Positions 16,805-24,881 of a stretch of DNA of 49,657 nt are shown here, piece after piece (positions within the stretch are counted from its first letter, which is position 1; the number at the start of each line of letters is the position of its first letter). Below the pieces are notes generated by a model that saw only the letters and a program-made list of their open reading frames with translations, had not been told where the DNA came from and searched no databases. Origin of the DNA: Myxococcales bacterium (GTDB taxonomy: Bacteria; Myxococcota_A; Polyangia; Polyangiales; JAFGIB01); the NCBI GenBank assembly GCA_029880325.1, contig JAOUOP010000059.1, forward strand, positions 1 to 49,657. The letters run 5' to 3'. The translations under genes and the position numbers were made by a program.

Positions 16805-17317
16805 CTAGAACGTCCCGATCACGCTCAGTCCGCCCCCCTCCAACTCCCCCGACTCCAGCACCAACGGCACCACCGTGAGCGTTCGACCGCCTCCCGGGCG
16901 CATGTCGCCGGAGTCCGCGGCGCTCACGGAACTGCCGTAGATGATGAGCCCGTATGTCAGCAGGGAGACGCCCACGACCGCGGGTGTGAAGACGCCGATG
17001 CAGAAGGCCGTTCCTTCGCTGTCGCAGCCGTCGGCAGCGAAGGCGATGTTTACGGCGCCGTAGCCCGCGATGCCCCCACCGATGGCCGCAGCCACGTTGC
17101 CGGGATGATCGATGTCTGTGATCTCGCCGCGCGGAATCTCTGTCACCTCGCCTCCCTGCGTTTCGACGTAGACCGAGGTGGGACTCGATCCCGCAATCTC
17201 TCCTTTGACCTGCGACCCGTTGGCACGGCTGATGGTTGCCGAGGACCCGCATCCGGATGAAGTGAAGGTCACCAATGCGAGCACCGATGCGCTCAAGAAT
17301 GTCCTGCCCCTAAACAT
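16805..17317 (-). CDS. Small lipoprotein of unknown function
   Basis: The 170-residue product has a lipoprotein signal ending in SSGC (C23). A short beta-rich segment follows (KGEIAGSSPTSVYVETQGG, then EVTEIPRGEITDID), reminiscent of small SH3/KOW-like periplasmic repeats. A Gly/Ala-rich hydrophobic stretch (about 75-90) and another at 105-125 could be membrane hairpins. I do not recognise the family. The start has no Shine-Dalgarno but has TAGGCT seven bases upstream. It is convergent with the serine hydrolase and divergent from lhr. Confidence 0.65.
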   Translation of the reverse strand: MFRGRTFLSASVLALVTFTSSGCGSSATISRANGSQVKGEIAGSSPTSVYVETQGGEVTEIPRGEITDIDHPGNVAAAIGGGIAGYGAVNIAFAADGCDSEGTAFCIGVFTPAVVGVSLLTYGLIIYGSSVSAADSGDMRPGGGRTLTVVPLVLESGELEGGGLSVIGTF

Positions 17318-17324
17318 GGCCGGG

Positions 17325-17330
17325 AGCCTA
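17325..17330 (-). promoter_or_regulatory. -10-like TAGGCT, 7 nt before start codon
   Basis: On the minus strand TAGGCT is followed by CCCGGCC and ATG 17317. A TTGGGA lies 15 bases further upstream as a weak -35. Consistent with leaderless initiation. Confidence 0.4.
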
Positions 17331-17489
17331 CCAGCGTATCAGCGCTCCCAACAGGGGGAGGTAATCCGGCTGGAGGACTACTCGCCCTACGAGGCATTCT
17401 GCATGCGACGGTAGGCGGCGCGAGACTTCGAGCCCGTCGCTGCTATGCTGCCCGACCCGCAGCGAGCCCCGCAGCGAGCCCTCCCCACG

Positions 17490-20400
17490 ATGCCCCTGTC
17501 AGCCTTTCACCCCGTCGTCGCCCGCTGGTTCACCGAAACGCTCGGCGAACCCTCCGAGCCGCAGCGCCTGGGCTGGCCTTCCATCGCCGCCGGTGACGAC
17601 ACGCTGATCGCCGCGCCCACCGGCACCGGCAAGACGCTGGCCGCCTTCCTGTGGGCCCTGGACGCGCTGCTGCGCGAGGCCGCCAATGGCGAGCTGGGGG
17701 CCGAAACCCGCGTGCTCTACGTCTCGCCGCTCAAGGCCCTGAGTAATGACATCGAGCGCAATTTGCAGCAGCCCCTGGCTGCTATCTCCGAAGCCATGCG
17801 CGGGGGCGGCCACGGCGAGCCACAGGTCACCGCCGCCGTGCGCACCGGCGACACGCCCCAGAGCGCGCGGGCGCGCCTGGCCAAGAGCCCGCCCCACATC
17901 CTGGTTACCACCCCCGAATCCCTCTACATCCTCTTGACCAGCGAGAGCGGTCGCCGCGCGCTCGCCAGCGTGCGCACGGTGATCGTCGACGAGATCCACG
18001 CCCTGATCGGCGACAAGCGCGGTGCTCACCTGGCGCTGTCGCTGCAGCGGCTCGAACGGCTCGCCAGCCAGCGCCCCCAGCGCATCGGCCTGTCGGCGAC
18101 CCAACGGCCCATCGAGCGTGTGGCGCAGTTCCTGAGCGGCGCCGAGCGCGCCCCCGCACGCATCGTCGACTGCGGTCACCGCCGCCACATGGAACTTATC
18201 TTGGAGTTACCGGAGTCGCCGCTCGAGGCGGTGATGGCCACCGAGGTCTGGGAGGAACTCTACGACCGCCTCGCCGCCCTGGTCGAGGCCCACCGCACCA
18301 CGCTGATCTTCGTCAATACAAGGCGGCTGGCCGAACGCGTGGCGCGACACCTGGCCGAGCGCCTGGGCCCAACGCGCGTGACCGCCCACCACGGTAGCCT
18401 TTCGCGCGAGCATCGACTGCGCGCCGAGCAGCGGCTCAAGCACGGCGAGCTGTCGGCGCTGGTGGCCACGGCCTCGCTCGAGCTGGGCATCGATATCGGC
18501 CACGTGGAGATTGTCTGCCAGCTGGGAACCACGCGCTCCATCGGGGCGCTGCTGCAGCGGGTGGGACGCTCCGGTCACTTTCAAGCAGGCGTGCCCCGGG
18601 GCCATCTCTTTCCCCTCAGCCGCGACGAGCTGGTCGAAGCGGCCGCTCTGTTCGCCGCCATCGATGCCGGCGAGCTCGACGCGCTCAGCCTGCCCGAGGC
18701 TCCCATCGACATCCTGGCCCAGCAGCTGGTGGCGATGGCGGCCTGCGAGGACCTGGACGAAGACGAGGCCTTCGAACTCAGCCGCAGCGCCGCCCCCTTC
18801 GGCGACCTGCCCCGCGAGCGCTTCGACGCGCTGGTTCGCATGCTCTGCGACGGCTTCGCCACCGATCGCGGCCGCCGCGGCGCCCTTTTGCACCACGACC
18901 GCGTGGGCCGCCGCATCCGCGGCCGCAGGGGCGCGCGTCTAACAGCCATCACCAACGGCGGCGCCATCCCGGACAACGCCGACTACTCGGTGGTGCTGGA
19001 ACCGGCCGGGGTCACGGTCGGCACCCTCAACGAGGACTTCGCCATCGAGAGCATGGCCGGCGACGTCTTTCAGCTCGGCAATAGCTCCTACCGCATCCGG
19101 CGCGTCGAAAAGGGCGTCGTGCGCGTGGACGATGCCCACGGTGTTCCACCCACGATCCCCTTTTGGCTGGGCGAAGCCCCGGCCCGCAGCCCCGAGCTGT
19201 CGGAGCGCGTCTCGAAGCTGCGGCAGCAGGCGGCCGACACGCTGGGGGCCTTCGCCGCAGACGATACAGAAGCCGTGCGCGCGCTCGAGCAAGAGCTTTC
19301 GAAAGCCGGCCTGCCCGAAGCGGCCTGCTCACAGCTGGCCGAGTACCTGGCCCAGGCCCACGCCGCCCTCGGCACCCTGCCCACCACTTCGCGCATCGTC
19401 GTCGAACGCTTCTTCGACGAGGCCGGCGGCATGCAGCTGGTGCTGCACTCGCCCTTCGGCGGCCGCATCAATCGCGCCATGGGGCTTGCCCTGCGCAAGC
19501 GCTTTTGCCGCAGCTTCAACTTCGAGTTACAGGCCGCGGCGACCGAGGACGCGATCATCCTCTCGCTCGGCCCGACCCACAGCTTTCCGCTCGACTCGGT
19601 CCGCGAATTTTTGCACCCCAAGAGCGTGCGCCAGGTGCTGATTCAGGCGCTGCTTCTGGCCCCGATGTTCGAGGTGCGCTGGCGCTGGAACGCCGGGCGC
19701 GCCCTGGCCGTGCCGCGCTTTTCCGGCGGTCGCAAGGTGGCGCCCTTCCTGCAGCGCATGCGCGCGGCCGATCTGCTGGCCGTGGCTTTTCCCGACCAAC
19801 AGGCCTGCGCCGAAAACCTGGCTGGCGACCGCGAGGTCCCCGATCACCCGCTGGTGGAGCAGACGGTCGACGACTGCCTGCACGAGGCCATGGACATCGA
19901 AGGCCTCGAAAGCCTGCTCGAACGCATCGGCAGCGGCGAAGTGGAGATGGTCTTCCGCGAGCTCAATGCCCCTTCGCCGCTGTGCCAGGAGATCCTGGGC
20001 GCCCGCCCCTACGCCTTCCTCGACGACGCGCCGCTCGAAGAACGGCGCACCCATGCCGTGATGAGCCGGCGGCTGCTCGACGTGCAGAGCGCGCGCGAAC
20101 TCGGCGCCCTCGACGCCGCCGCCGTGGCGCGCGTGCGCGAGGAGGCCTGGCCGAGCTTCGAAAACGCCGACGAGCTGCACGACGCGATCCTGCTGTGCGG
20201 CCTGATCACGAGCGACGAGCTGGCGCAAAGCGGGGCGGCCGGTGACCGCCTCGCCGGGCTCTGCGATGGGCTCACAGCCCAGCGCCGCATCGCACGCATG
20301 ACCCTGCCCGACGGGCGCCGCGCCTGGGTCAGCGCCGAGTGGCTGAAGCGCTTGCAGGCCATCTACCCGCCGGCGCTGCAGCTCGAGCCGCCGATCGAAG

Positions 20401-21851
20401 CGCCGGCCGGCGACAGCGAAGAACCCGACGCCGACAGCGCCCGCATCGAACTCTGCCGCGCACGCCTGGAGTGCTCCGGGCCGCTGACGGCTCCGGGCCT
20501 GGCCCAAACCCTCGCCCTATCCGCAGCCGACGTGGACGCCGCCCTGCACGCCCTCGAAGCCCAGGGCTTCGCCATGCGCGGCCACTTCGACCCCGCCATC
20601 GGCCCCGCCGTCGACACCGGCATCGACACCGAGCAGTGGTGCGAGCGTAGGCTGCTCGCGCGCATCCACCGCTACACCCTGGAGCGCCTGCGCCGTGAGA
20701 TCGAGCCGGTCAGCGCCGAGCAGTTCATGCGCTTCCTGTTTCGCTTTCAACACCTGGTTGCAGCCGAGCGCCAGCAGGGGCCGGGCGGTGTGGCCGCCGT
20801 CGTCGAGCAACTGGCGGGCTTCGAGGCCGCCGCCGTGGCCTGGGAGGCCGAGCTTCTGTCGGTGCGGGTGCAGGACTACGACCCGGCCTGGCTCGACCAA
20901 CTCTGCCTCTCGGGGCAGGTCGCCTGGGGGCGGCTGTCGGCGCCGGCGGCCGGACGCGCCGCACGACCCTTGCGCTCCACGCCCATCGCGCTGACGCCGC
21001 GCCCGCTCTTGCCGGCCCTGCGACGACTGCTCGGCGCCGAGGCCCGGGTGGCTGACCTGTCGGCCAACGGGCGCAAACTCGAATCAGCTCTCAGTCAATA
21101 CGGGGCCTGCTTCATTCACGACCTGCCAGCACACACCGGCCTACTGCCCGCCCAGGTGCGCGACGCCCTGGCCGAACTCTCCGCCTCGGGCCGCGCCACC
21201 TCCGACGGCTACGCGGGCCTGCGCGCGCTGCTCACACCCGAGCGCCGCGGCCCATCCCATCCGCGGCGCCGCGGTAACGCCATCGCCTCGAGCATCGACG
21301 GCTCGGGCCGCTGGTCGCTGCTGCCCGAGGCCCCCGGCGGGGAAAACCAAGCGCCGGACCTACGCGAAGCCGATCTGGAGCTACTGGCCAGGCGGCTGCT
21401 GATGCGCTGGGGCGTCATCTTCCGCAAGCTCGCCGAGCGCGAAGCTCTCGCTCCCTGGCGCGACCTCTCGCGTATTTACCGCAGCATGGAAGCGCGCGGT
21501 GAGATTCGCGGCGGGCGCTTCGTCGCCGGCTTCACCGGCGAGCAATTCGCGCTGCCGGCGGCGGTGACCCTGCTCAGGCAGGTACGACGCGAAGCGCCCG
21601 ACGGCGAGCTCATCGCCCTGAGCGCAGCCGACCCCCTGAACCTGATCGGCCGCATCCTGCCGGGCGAGCGCGTGCCGGCGATCGCCAAAAACCGCCTGCT
21701 CTTCCGGGACGGCCGCGTGCTCGCGGTGCTCAAGAGCGACGAGGTCCAGTGGCTCGGCGACATCGACGACATCGACGAAGAGCAACGCTGGAACGCCCAG
21801 CTGACCCTGCGCAGACGAAAGCTGCCGCCCACCCTGCGCGCCTACAGCTGA
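17490..21851 (+). CDS. lhr: Large ATP-dependent helicase Lhr
   Basis: The 1453-residue protein matches full-length Lhr (about 1500), a superfamily 2 3'-5' DNA/RNA-DNA helicase linked to DNA repair. Visible motifs are Walker A APTGTGKT (Lys48), DEIH at 167-170, SATQRP, TASLELGIDIG and LLQRVGRSGH, followed by the Lhr-core winged-helix and DUF-type regions and a long C-terminal extension. ATG 17490 is preferred; an ATG at 17445 in the same frame adds 15 Pro/Arg-rich residues. A TATGCT at 17444-17449 could be the -10 box of a short-leader transcript. The gene looks monocistronic. Confidence 0.93.
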   Translation: MPLSAFHPVVARWFTETLGEPSEPQRLGWPSIAAGDDTLIAAPTGTGKTLAAFLWALDALLREAANGELGAETRVLYVSPLKALSNDIERNLQQPLAAISEAMRGGGHGEPQVTAAVRTGDTPQSARARLAKSPPHILVTTPESLYILLTSESGRRALASVRTVIVDEIHALIGDKRGAHLALSLQRLERLASQRPQRIGLSATQRPIERVAQFLSGAERAPARIVDCGHRRHMELILELPESPLEAVMATEVWEELYDRLAALVEAHRTTLIFVNTRRLAERVARHLAERLGPTRVTAHHGSLSREHRLRAEQRLKHGELSALVATASLELGIDIGHVEIVCQLGTTRSIGALLQRVGRSGHFQAGVPRGHLFPLSRDELVEAAALFAAIDAGELDALSLPEAPIDILAQQLVAMAACEDLDEDEAFELSRSAAPFGDLPRERFDALVRMLCDGFATDRGRRGALLHHDRVGRRIRGRRGARLTAITNGGAIPDNADYSVVLEPAGVTVGTLNEDFAIESMAGDVFQLGNSSYRIRRVEKGVVRVDDAHGVPPTIPFWLGEAPARSPELSERVSKLRQQAADTLGAFAADDTEAVRALEQELSKAGLPEAACSQLAEYLAQAHAALGTLPTTSRIVVERFFDEAGGMQLVLHSPFGGRINRAMGLALRKRFCRSFNFELQAAATEDAIILSLGPTHSFPLDSVREFLHPKSVRQVLIQALLLAPMFEVRWRWNAGRALAVPRFSGGRKVAPFLQRMRAADLLAVAFPDQQACAENLAGDREVPDHPLVEQTVDDCLHEAMDIEGLESLLERIGSGEVEMVFRELNAPSPLCQEILGARPYAFLDDAPLEERRTHAVMSRRLLDVQSARELGALDAAAVARVREEAWPSFENADELHDAILLCGLITSDELAQSGAAGDRLAGLCDGLTAQRRIARMTLPDGRRAWVSAEWLKRLQAIYPPALQLEPPIEAPAGDSEEPDADSARIELCRARLECSGPLTAPGLAQTLALSAADVDAALHALEAQGFAMRGHFDPAIGPAVDTGIDTEQWCERRLLARIHRYTLERLRREIEPVSAEQFMRFLFRFQHLVAAERQQGPGGVAAVVEQLAGFEAAAVAWEAELLSVRVQDYDPAWLDQLCLSGQVAWGRLSAPAAGRAARPLRSTPIALTPRPLLPALRRLLGAEARVADLSANGRKLESALSQYGACFIHDLPAHTGLLPAQVRDALAELSASGRATSDGYAGLRALLTPERRGPSHPRRRGNAIASSIDGSGRWSLLPEAPGGENQAPDLREADLELLARRLLMRWGVIFRKLAEREALAPWRDLSRIYRSMEARGEIRGGRFVAGFTGEQFALPAAVTLLRQVRREAPDGELIALSAADPLNLIGRILPGERVPAIAKNRLLFRDGRVLAVLKSDEVQWLGDIDDIDEEQRWNAQLTLRRRKLPPTLRAYS

Positions 21852-22143
21852 AGCGGCGCCCCGCCTGCTATTCGCGCAGCGTCTTGATCACCCCGTAGAC
21901 CTCGATGATGCGCGCCGACGCCAGCCCGGTCGACCATGAAGGACAGCGGACCCGATCCCCGCGCGCACATCAACGGCCCCTGGGACGACGCTGGTTTTGT
22001 GCCAACACCTGCACCTCCGAAGAGCGCGGCATGGCGCTGGACGCCTGCGCGACGTCACCGCCCAGCAAGGCGACTGGCCAGCGGCCTACGGCTACGACGT
22101 GGGCGGAGCCACGCCGTAGCCGTAGGCGGCGTGCGGCGACCAC
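21852..22143. other. Intergenic with terminator hairpin and coding fossils
   Basis: Between convergent genes. On the minus strand about 21870-21920 reads RIIEVYGVIKTLRE followed by a stop, which looks like a protein C-terminus; on the plus strand about 22040-22120 reads LRDVTAQQGDWPAAYGYDVG and a stop. Neither has an intact upstream part. They may be ends of deleted genes. The hairpin is listed separately. Confidence 0.35.
22084..22127. terminator. Bidirectional stem-loop between lhr and SRCR gene
   Basis: GCCTACGGCTACG (22084-22096) pairs perfectly with CGTAGCCGTAGGC (22115-22127), and an inner CGTGG/CCACG extends the stem. It ends 17 bp before the stop of the convergent SRCR gene. There is no T-run, but position and strength suit a bidirectional terminator. 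Confidence 0.5.
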
Positions 22144-22953
22144 TCAGGGCGTACAGGTCGCGCCCACGTCCTCGTCGTGGCCGCAGTTGTGTTGCCCCCA
22201 GAAAGTCCAGCTGCAGTCGAACAAGCTTGTCTCGCTGCCGGTGCAGGTCACATCGTCCATCCAAATTGGACCCGTTCCGTCCGGCACACCGCTCGAGTCG
22301 AGCAACACGCCCGAGCTGTAGCCGAGCTGCCTGCACAGCACGTCCGCAGCGTTGTCATCGCCATCGAACGAGTCGTCGCAGACGGTGCCCCAGACGCCAT
22401 CGTGAAAAACCTCGACGCGTCCCTCATTCGACGTCGATCCTTCGGCCAGCCGGAACGTTCCATCGGGCGGGCCACAGTAGCCCCGGTCAGCCTGGCACTC
22501 GTTGGGCTCGCAGGTCTCCACGGCGGTCCAGCCGCTGCCGCCAATACAACGCTCGAGTCCGTCGTTCACGCAGCGATGCTCTCCCACCCCGCAGGTCGTC
22601 AAGATCTCGCTGGTATCCCCGCCGCAGCTGACGGTTGCGGTGCCGTCGCCGTTGTCCGCGATGGTACAACCGACGCCCGCGTCGCCATCACGACCGTCCG
22701 TGCCATCGGCACCGTCGCTGCCATTGGCACCATTCGCACCGGTGCCATCGGTGCCATCGGTGCCATCGGTGCCATCGGTGCCATCGGTGCCATTGGCGAT
22801 TGTCACATCGGTACCGTCGGTGCAGCTCAGGGTGCTGGAGCCATCGTCATTTTCGGTGACGGTGCAGGAGTTGCCGTCCTTGCCATCATCGGCGCAGGCG
22901 TAGAGCGCGAGCATCAAGAGAAGCGAGCATTGAAAAGCGAACAATCTGGACAT
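22144..22953 (-). CDS. Lipoprotein with collagen-like repeat and SRCR domain
   Basis: The 269-residue product starts at ATG 22953 with GAGG six bases upstream. It has a lipoprotein signal (LYAC, C20), then a collagen-like Gly-X-Y run at about 55-93 (GTD repeats, ANG, SDG, ADG), a Cys-rich linker (CGVGEHRC to GYC) and a C-terminal scavenger-receptor Cys-rich (SRCR) domain at about 168-269, with the signatures GRVEVFHDGVWGTVCDD, VLCRQLGY and DDVTCTGSE. SRCR domains bind polyanions and microbial surfaces in animals and are uncommon in bacteria. An outer-surface adhesin or prey/self-recognition protein is a reasonable inference. It is convergent with lhr. Confidence 0.88.
   Translation of the reverse strand: MSRLFAFQCSLLLMLALYACADDGKDGNSCTVTENDDGSSTLSCTDGTDVTIANGTDGTDGTDGTDGTDGTGANGANGSDGADGTDGRDGDAGVGCTIADNGDGTATVSCGGDTSEILTTCGVGEHRCVNDGLERCIGGSGWTAVETCEPNECQADRGYCGPPDGTFRLAEGSTSNEGRVEVFHDGVWGTVCDDSFDGDDNAADVLCRQLGYSSGVLLDSSGVPDGTGPIWMDDVTCTGSETSLFDCSWTFWGQHNCGHDEDVGATCTP
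22741..22794 (-). repeat. Six tandem 9-bp repeats coding Gly-Thr-Asp
   Basis: Plus-strand GGTGCCATC is repeated five times perfectly and a sixth time as GGTGCCATT. It encodes the collagen-like GTD triplets of the SRCR lipoprotein. Whole-unit gain or loss would add or remove Gly-X-Y triplets without shifting frame, so repeat number may vary between strains. Confidence 0.9.
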
Positions 22954-23603
22954 CTTTGGCCTCGTGTTCGAAAGGGTGAGCGCGCATCGTAGCGGCAACG
23001 TCTCCGCTTCGTCGCTCACAACGGTCAGCAAAACGCGAGACCGCACGCAGTTTGGTGGTACGGCGTGCGTGCATCCGTACATTCGCCCACGCCAACACGA
23101 CAACTTTTAGTCAAATACAAAGACGCTCACCGCCCGCCCGGCGCACCGTGGACCCGCCCACGTTGGAACTCACCCGGCGCGAGACTGGCGCCGAGACCCA
23201 TGGCACACCGCCGAGCCAATCCGAGACTCGAAGCGCCTCTTGCGCTCGAGTCTCGACAAAAGCCCTCAACCCGGACATTCAGTGCCCGGGGCTATCCCGA
23301 AGGTCGTGCCCGACCGGGGCAAACTCTGCCCCCATCGCCCTCCTGCCGACCGTCTCGACGGGGGCCGGCGCCCATCGCTCGTCACCCCCCCATGCACCAC
23401 CTGTTGCAGCGGTGAGCTACGACTGAGCCAATCTGTGCCACGATTTTGGGGCGGCCGGATGAAAATCCTCGAAATATGAGCCGACAAAGCTTTGGCGTGG
23501 CTCTTGCTTTCATCGAGAGTGCGCTAGTGTCTATCGACCCCGTCCTGCTGCGGCGGCTGGGGTCCAACATGGGGCGGGAGCCCACATTGAAGGAGCCGCG
23601 CGC
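22954..23603. other. 650-bp divergent intergenic, no gene recognised
   Basis: It separates the divergent SRCR and Cys-rich lipoprotein genes. I see no credible coding frame. It contains a strong hairpin (23222-23255) and a TAGTGT at 23525-23530 that could be the -10 box for the 23604 gene. Length and structure leave room for a small RNA. Confidence 0.45.
23222..23255. other. Strong stem-loop in intergenic region
   Basis: CGAGACTCGAAGCGC, loop CTCTT, GCGCTCGAGTCTCG: 14 base pairs with one bulged A. There is no gene within 250 bp on either side and no T-run. It could be part of an untranslated RNA or an orphan terminator. Confidence 0.4.
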
Positions 23604-24878
23604 ATGAGCTGCACCCATCGCCTCTATCTGCTCTTCCTGACGGCCGGGCTGGCCCTCGGCTGCTCGCGGGCCGTACCCCTCGATGGCAAGAAGGGTGACT
23701 CCACGAGCTTCGACGGCGTCACCAACGACGACCGCAATGGCGGTGGCGCCGGCTCCTCGACGGGAAGCGGCACTGCGGGCAGCAGCGGCGGCACCTCTCC
23801 GGGCTCGACCCCGGGCACCGGCGGCGGGACCTCGAGCGGCACCGGCGGCACCGGCGGCAGCTCCGTCGGTGGCAGCCCGGACTGCAGCCCCGACGGCTGG
23901 TGCTGTGACAGCTCCGGAACCTGCTGCAACGATTCGCTGGGCGTGTGCGAAATCGGGGCCGCGGGGAGCGATGGTTCGAGTTCCGGCTTCGCCGGCAGCG
24001 GCTCCGGCTTCGCCGGCAGCGGCAGCGGCGGCGGCGTGGCCATCGGCCGGCCCATTCCCATCGGCCCCGGCTTCGGCCCCATGCTCCCAGGCGGCGGCGG
24101 CTCGATCGACCTGGGTGAGTGCAGCCAGGACGGCGCATCTGCCGGTCCCGGCTGGTGCGACACCCAGTACAGCTGCGAAAACGGCTACCTCTGGGCCAAC
24201 TGCAACGACGGCGGTGACGGCTGGTACTGCTACTGCGAAAACGGCTTCAGCTTCCAGGAATACCGCTTGAGCGGCGCCAGCGGCAGCGCCGCCTGTACCG
24301 CCGTCGCGGATTTCTGCGCCAGCGGTGAAAGCCCGACGGGCAGCGACTTGACCTGCACCCCGCGCTACGCCGAACAGGGCCCCGAGTACTGCTCCAAGGA
24401 GGTGGAGTGCTCCTCCAGTGTGGATCTGGGCGGCGACGTCAGCGCCGAAACCCTCGAGTGGCGCTACACCTGGTGCAACGTCGTCGGCGGCATCTGGAGC
24501 TGCGAGTGCAACTCCAACCGGGAGTACATCCGCATCGAGTTCAGCGACTCGCAGAGCAACCCCCAGGTCTGCAGCGACGTCTCCGACATCTGCACCTCGG
24601 GCGACATCGAAGTCACCAGCGATCCGGTGTGCACCTTTCGCAACCAATGGGTCGACCGCGGCTGGTGCGATGCCGGGCTCCAATGCTCCCAGGACGCCCT
24701 GGTCGGCGGCCAGGAAGCTCAGGTCTTCAGCGATCGCTGGGTCAGCTGCTCGCTCACCTCGAGCGACACCTGGGAGTGCTCGTGCAACACGGGGGCCACT
24801 GCCACCACCTATCAGCTGACGGGCGACGATGCCTGGTCGCTCTGCACCGCGGCCGGCGAACGCTGCGCGGACTTTTGA
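23604..24878 (+). CDS. Cys-rich lipoprotein with three ~80-residue repeats
   Basis: The 424-residue product has GGAG before ATG and a lipoprotein signal ending LALGC (C20). A Gly/Ser/Thr linker (about 45-90) and a short CCxxxxxCC segment (GWCCDSSGTCCND) follow, then a second Gly-rich linker and three related Cys-rich modules of about 75-85 residues, each with the pattern WC, EC or SC, W-x-C-x-C and ending in DFCASG, DICTSG or ERCADF. The modules probably form disulfide-bonded domains outside the cell. The family is not recognised. It is convergent, with a 3-bp gap, to the PEGA kinase gene. Confidence 0.8.
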   Translation: MSCTHRLYLLFLTAGLALGCSRAVPLDGKKGDSTSFDGVTNDDRNGGGAGSSTGSGTAGSSGGTSPGSTPGTGGGTSSGTGGTGGSSVGGSPDCSPDGWCCDSSGTCCNDSLGVCEIGAAGSDGSSSGFAGSGSGFAGSGSGGGVAIGRPIPIGPGFGPMLPGGGGSIDLGECSQDGASAGPGWCDTQYSCENGYLWANCNDGGDGWYCYCENGFSFQEYRLSGASGSAACTAVADFCASGESPTGSDLTCTPRYAEQGPEYCSKEVECSSSVDLGGDVSAETLEWRYTWCNVVGGIWSCECNSNREYIRIEFSDSQSNPQVCSDVSDICTSGDIEVTSDPVCTFRNQWVDRGWCDAGLQCSQDALVGGQEAQVFSDRWVSCSLTSSDTWECSCNTGATATTYQLTGDDAWSLCTAAGERCADF

Positions 24879-24881
24879 GAC

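Noticed and set aside
22741..22794. Tandem repeats as a CRISPR array
   Set aside because: Units are 9 bp, contiguous without spacers, and encode Gly-Thr-Asp triplets in a good gene.
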